Source: Gymnorhina tibicen
Lineage: Eukaryota > Chordata > Aves > Passeriformes > Artamidae
Assembly: GCA_013399875.1 (NCBI GenBank)
Contig: VXAZ01009369.1
Coordinates: 372,001-436,000 of the forward strand
Length of the DNA stretch: 64,000 bases
Direction: 5' to 3'
This document shows, piece by piece, positions 61,144 through 64,000 of this stretch. The stretch's first letter is position 1, and the number at the start of each line of letters is the position of its first letter. Below the pieces are notes generated by a model that saw only the letters and a program-made list of their open reading frames with translations, was not told where the DNA came from and made no database searches. The position numbers and the translations under genes were made by a program.

Positions 61144-64000
61144 CTAGAAAAAGACTTTGGAGCTGTTTTTCAGAAGTTTATGCAGCTGTTAGTTTAGTTG
61201 GGTAGAAGGAGGTTTTGGCTTTCAGTGTAAAGTAAATATTTTCAGGGATCAAAGAAGTGGAAAATGGGGGTGAGGGGAGTGTGCATGTTGAGAGGTAGCT
61301 ACTCAGCTCTGAGTGCACTGTTACACAAACAGGTATTGTGTCTATGTTTGTGTCTAGCACTCATCTAATACCCTGCCAACGAACAAAAATATATATTGAC
61401 TTTTGTTTTGGATAAAACAAATCCAGAAAGCAAACTTCAGAGGTTCTTGCTTTTATGGTCTCCTTTCTCCCTCATGACTCCAAGAGGTATGGTGTCTAGC
61501 CTTATGTCTTGCCGTACCTTTCTCCACAGACAGATACGCTGTGAGTTTCATTTGGAGGGATTTGGGTTAACCACTAGCTAGAGGTCAAGAAATTCTCCAT
61601 TCATGTGGAGATGAGCCCTCAGTCCGAGCGTTCTCCTTAATATAGCCACTGCACCTGGAGATTTGTCTTAAAAGCAGGTAGAAGGATCTACTGGGTGTTT
61701 TAGCTGTCTTCAGTTTTGAGAAGAGGATTTTGGGACCTAGGCACAAATATTCATAAAACAGACACCTCTAAAGCAACAACTAGAAGCAAAGGCCTAAGGC
61801 CGAAGGCATCTCACAAGGCGAGGAATGGACGCTCCATGGAGGCCTCTCACAGCTCTTTCCCAAGAGTCTGACCAAAGTGACACCACTGCACCAAAATGTA
61901 GCTGTCCTTAGGTACAGGCAGCCAAGCCCCAGGGATGGAGCAGGAGATAGGCTGCAGAACCCCTGAGTGCATTCAGGGCTCTGACAGACATCAGCTATCA
62001 TGAACACAAGAATCAAAATAATTGTTCTGAGAACTCCTAAACATTTTCTTTATACATAGTAAAGAGGAGGAGATGTAACTTGTCCCTGTCACAGAAGAGG
62101 AAGAAAGCACGACACTCTCATCAGGCCTGCAAAGGCTGCACAGGCTTTCAGCCTGAAGTCTGGTGGTTCAGTAACAATCAGGTTGCAAGGACCATCTCAG
62201 CTTCCTACCTGAACTAAATGCTCCTCTGGCTTTCCATGCTTTTTATCTTTACTTCACGGGTCCTTGAGAGTTCCTGGTTCTTTAGTCAGTCCCTGCAGCA
62301 GCCACCTTCTCTCCCCACAGAGTTTGCATTTGTCAGTCTCTGGTACAGAAGTCACCGAGCTTCATCCTGTGCTGCTGTGTTTATGGAGAGCCTCCCTTGA
62401 AATTATTTGGAGAGCCACTCATTGTCTACTCCTTCAGATCATCTGCCTTAAGATTCCTCATAAGGAGGATGCATTTAGAAAATCAGCCAATTACACTAAT
62501 GGTGGCTAACCTGAGGGGAAGGTAGGAAGAGGGTGGGGGGTTTTAGGTAATGTAATATTTAAATAATAATTATCTATTAGCGTGCGTTTCTAAAATGATT
62601 TAAAGTTTAGTTGCATGTTTTTCACCAATCACTCAATTTCATCATTTTTATTAGTTCTTTAGATACAATCTCCAGTTGATTTGGTCTTAAAATAATTTTC
62701 CTTCACTAAATAAAAGAGACGATTGAGAACATCTTAATTAAGACTTTGATTCAGAAAACCAGACAAATTAAGTATGTCCTAAAGAGCTATGCGAAACTGG
62801 AACCAAAATTACTAGTGCTACTTGTAGTATATTTTTGGCCTGTATGATTTTGTTACCTTTTTCTTAATTGTAAAAGATTATTTCTTTCTCTGCTGGGGAT
62901 TTGAGCAGTGAGAGTATTTGAGCCATTAGGTTAAGCTATGGGACAGTCTTTTAGCGCTTTCAGGAAATTTTATTTTTCTTGTTTGCCTTAATTTAAACAT
63001 CATCTGTGATTTGTCATGAGCAAGGAGAAAGGTCATTGACAAGGATGACAATAGTTAGTAGGTTCTATCCAGTGGTAACATGCCCAACATGCTAGCAGTG
63101 TAATTTTTCTTTTAACAGATATGCCAGAGTTCTTACATCTAGAAAGTACTCCTAAAGCATGGAAGAGAGGGCACTGAAAGAGTGTAATGGGTTAGTATGC
63201 AGAATTACTTTGAATAAGTAGGCTTTTGAAAAAGCAGCCTCAAAAAATACGCTGCTTCCTGAGAATGCAGTTTGTAACTTTAATAAGTGCTCTGGATGGT
63301 AAAGTGACAGAAAATGAATGGGATTTAAATCCTTCACTTTGTATCAGGACACATAAATGAGATAGAAATTATCTAGATTTCACAGAGATTAATAATCAGT
63401 CATGTAGGTAGCTATAGCTGGTGCTCGTCCCAGCACATAGCTTTGTTGACTGGCCAGAATATCAAAGACTCATGGAGTTTATTGATTGTTTCTGGATTAT
63501 CTGAAGAAATTGTTTGATAACAGTCCACAATTGTTTTGAAACAATTTCAGACAAATTCACTAAAGCATGTTAGAACTGCTGCTTATCTCCCAGGATCAAA
63601 TGGATAAACAAGGCTTTTGTACATACATTTGAAAAAGCTCTGGGGAAAATGAAGCAGAATTTTATTTGCAAATACAAACTCTGTATCAAAGTCCACCATA
63701 CTGGCAACTTTATTCAAAGGCTTTCTAGATTTATGATTTGTTACAGATAGCATGTATTTTGCACAGAAACTGGATAAATCTGGTGGAGGAAATAGAATCT
63801 ATAATATATGCCTCCCAGACATTCTGTATCCATCAGCAGGATGTGCATAAAATTACAAAGGATGAAACAATTAGGACAAAGGTGTTGTCAAGAAGGTATA
63901 TTACTGGGAGCATGGCATGGCTGGTTTTGGAAAAAGGGGCATAATGAAGAAATATAATGACCAGCTGTTACCAGACAAAAAGGTTTAGGAAGAGAAAACT

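Larger units (their letters stand above)
59961..64000. other. Intergenic region at the right edge, no gene seen
   Basis: This AT-rich sequence contains two T tracts (60573-60593 and 61093-61143) and a stretch dense in TAAT/TTAAT words at 62540-62830 that could be a conserved element. No reading frame longer than about 90 codons is present and none resembles a known protein. Confidence 0.65.

Noticed and set aside
1..64000. CRISPR arrays, tRNA or rRNA genes, bacterial operons, phage genes
   Set aside because: None was seen. There are no regularly spaced repeats, no tRNA B-box with acceptor pairing that I could recognise, and the whole window has vertebrate character.

Overview
The window is vertebrate nuclear DNA, most likely from a bird. 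It is AT-rich and CpG-poor, with two sharp CpG islands and few interspersed repeats. The three repeats I can recognise are all CR1-type LINE pieces (13.45-13.71 kb, 45.23-47.04 kb, 52.66-52.76 kb), the dominant avian family. There is no bacterial-style gene packing. CR1 also occurs in turtles and crocodiles, so 'bird' is likely but not proven, and I do not call a species.

One protein-coding gene is certain: the 5' end of CRIM1 (cysteine-rich motor neuron 1, a transmembrane BMP-binding regulator), on the minus strand. Exon 1 (coding part 26457-26808) encodes the signal peptide and the whole 12-cysteine IGFBP-type N-terminal domain. Exon 2 (12428-12601) continues in phase with consensus splice sites. 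Intron 1 is about 13.8 kb. Intron 2 runs off the left edge, and I could not find exon 3 in the remaining 12.4 kb.

The CRIM1 promoter lies in a CpG island of about 2 kb (26.3-28.3 kb) with GC boxes, two inverted CCAAT boxes and a short assembly gap in a C-rich tract. Everything to the right (28.3-64 kb) looks non-coding. It holds a decayed CR1 LINE carrying remnants of both the ORF1 esterase and the ORF2 reverse transcriptase, a long (CTTCT)n tract, poly-T tracts, and an orphan CpG island at 59.3-60.0 kb. That island contains a GGGTTC hexamer array with G-quadruplex potential and, directly beside it, a CTCF-like motif.

I found no sign of a new multi-gene system. The items most worth a second look are a strong hairpin just inside CRIM1 intron 1, the orphan CpG island with its hexamer array and CTCF-like motif, several CTCF-like motifs across the locus, the unusual structure of the 45 kb CR1 copy, and a few stretches that look like conserved non-coding elements but need alignment to test.
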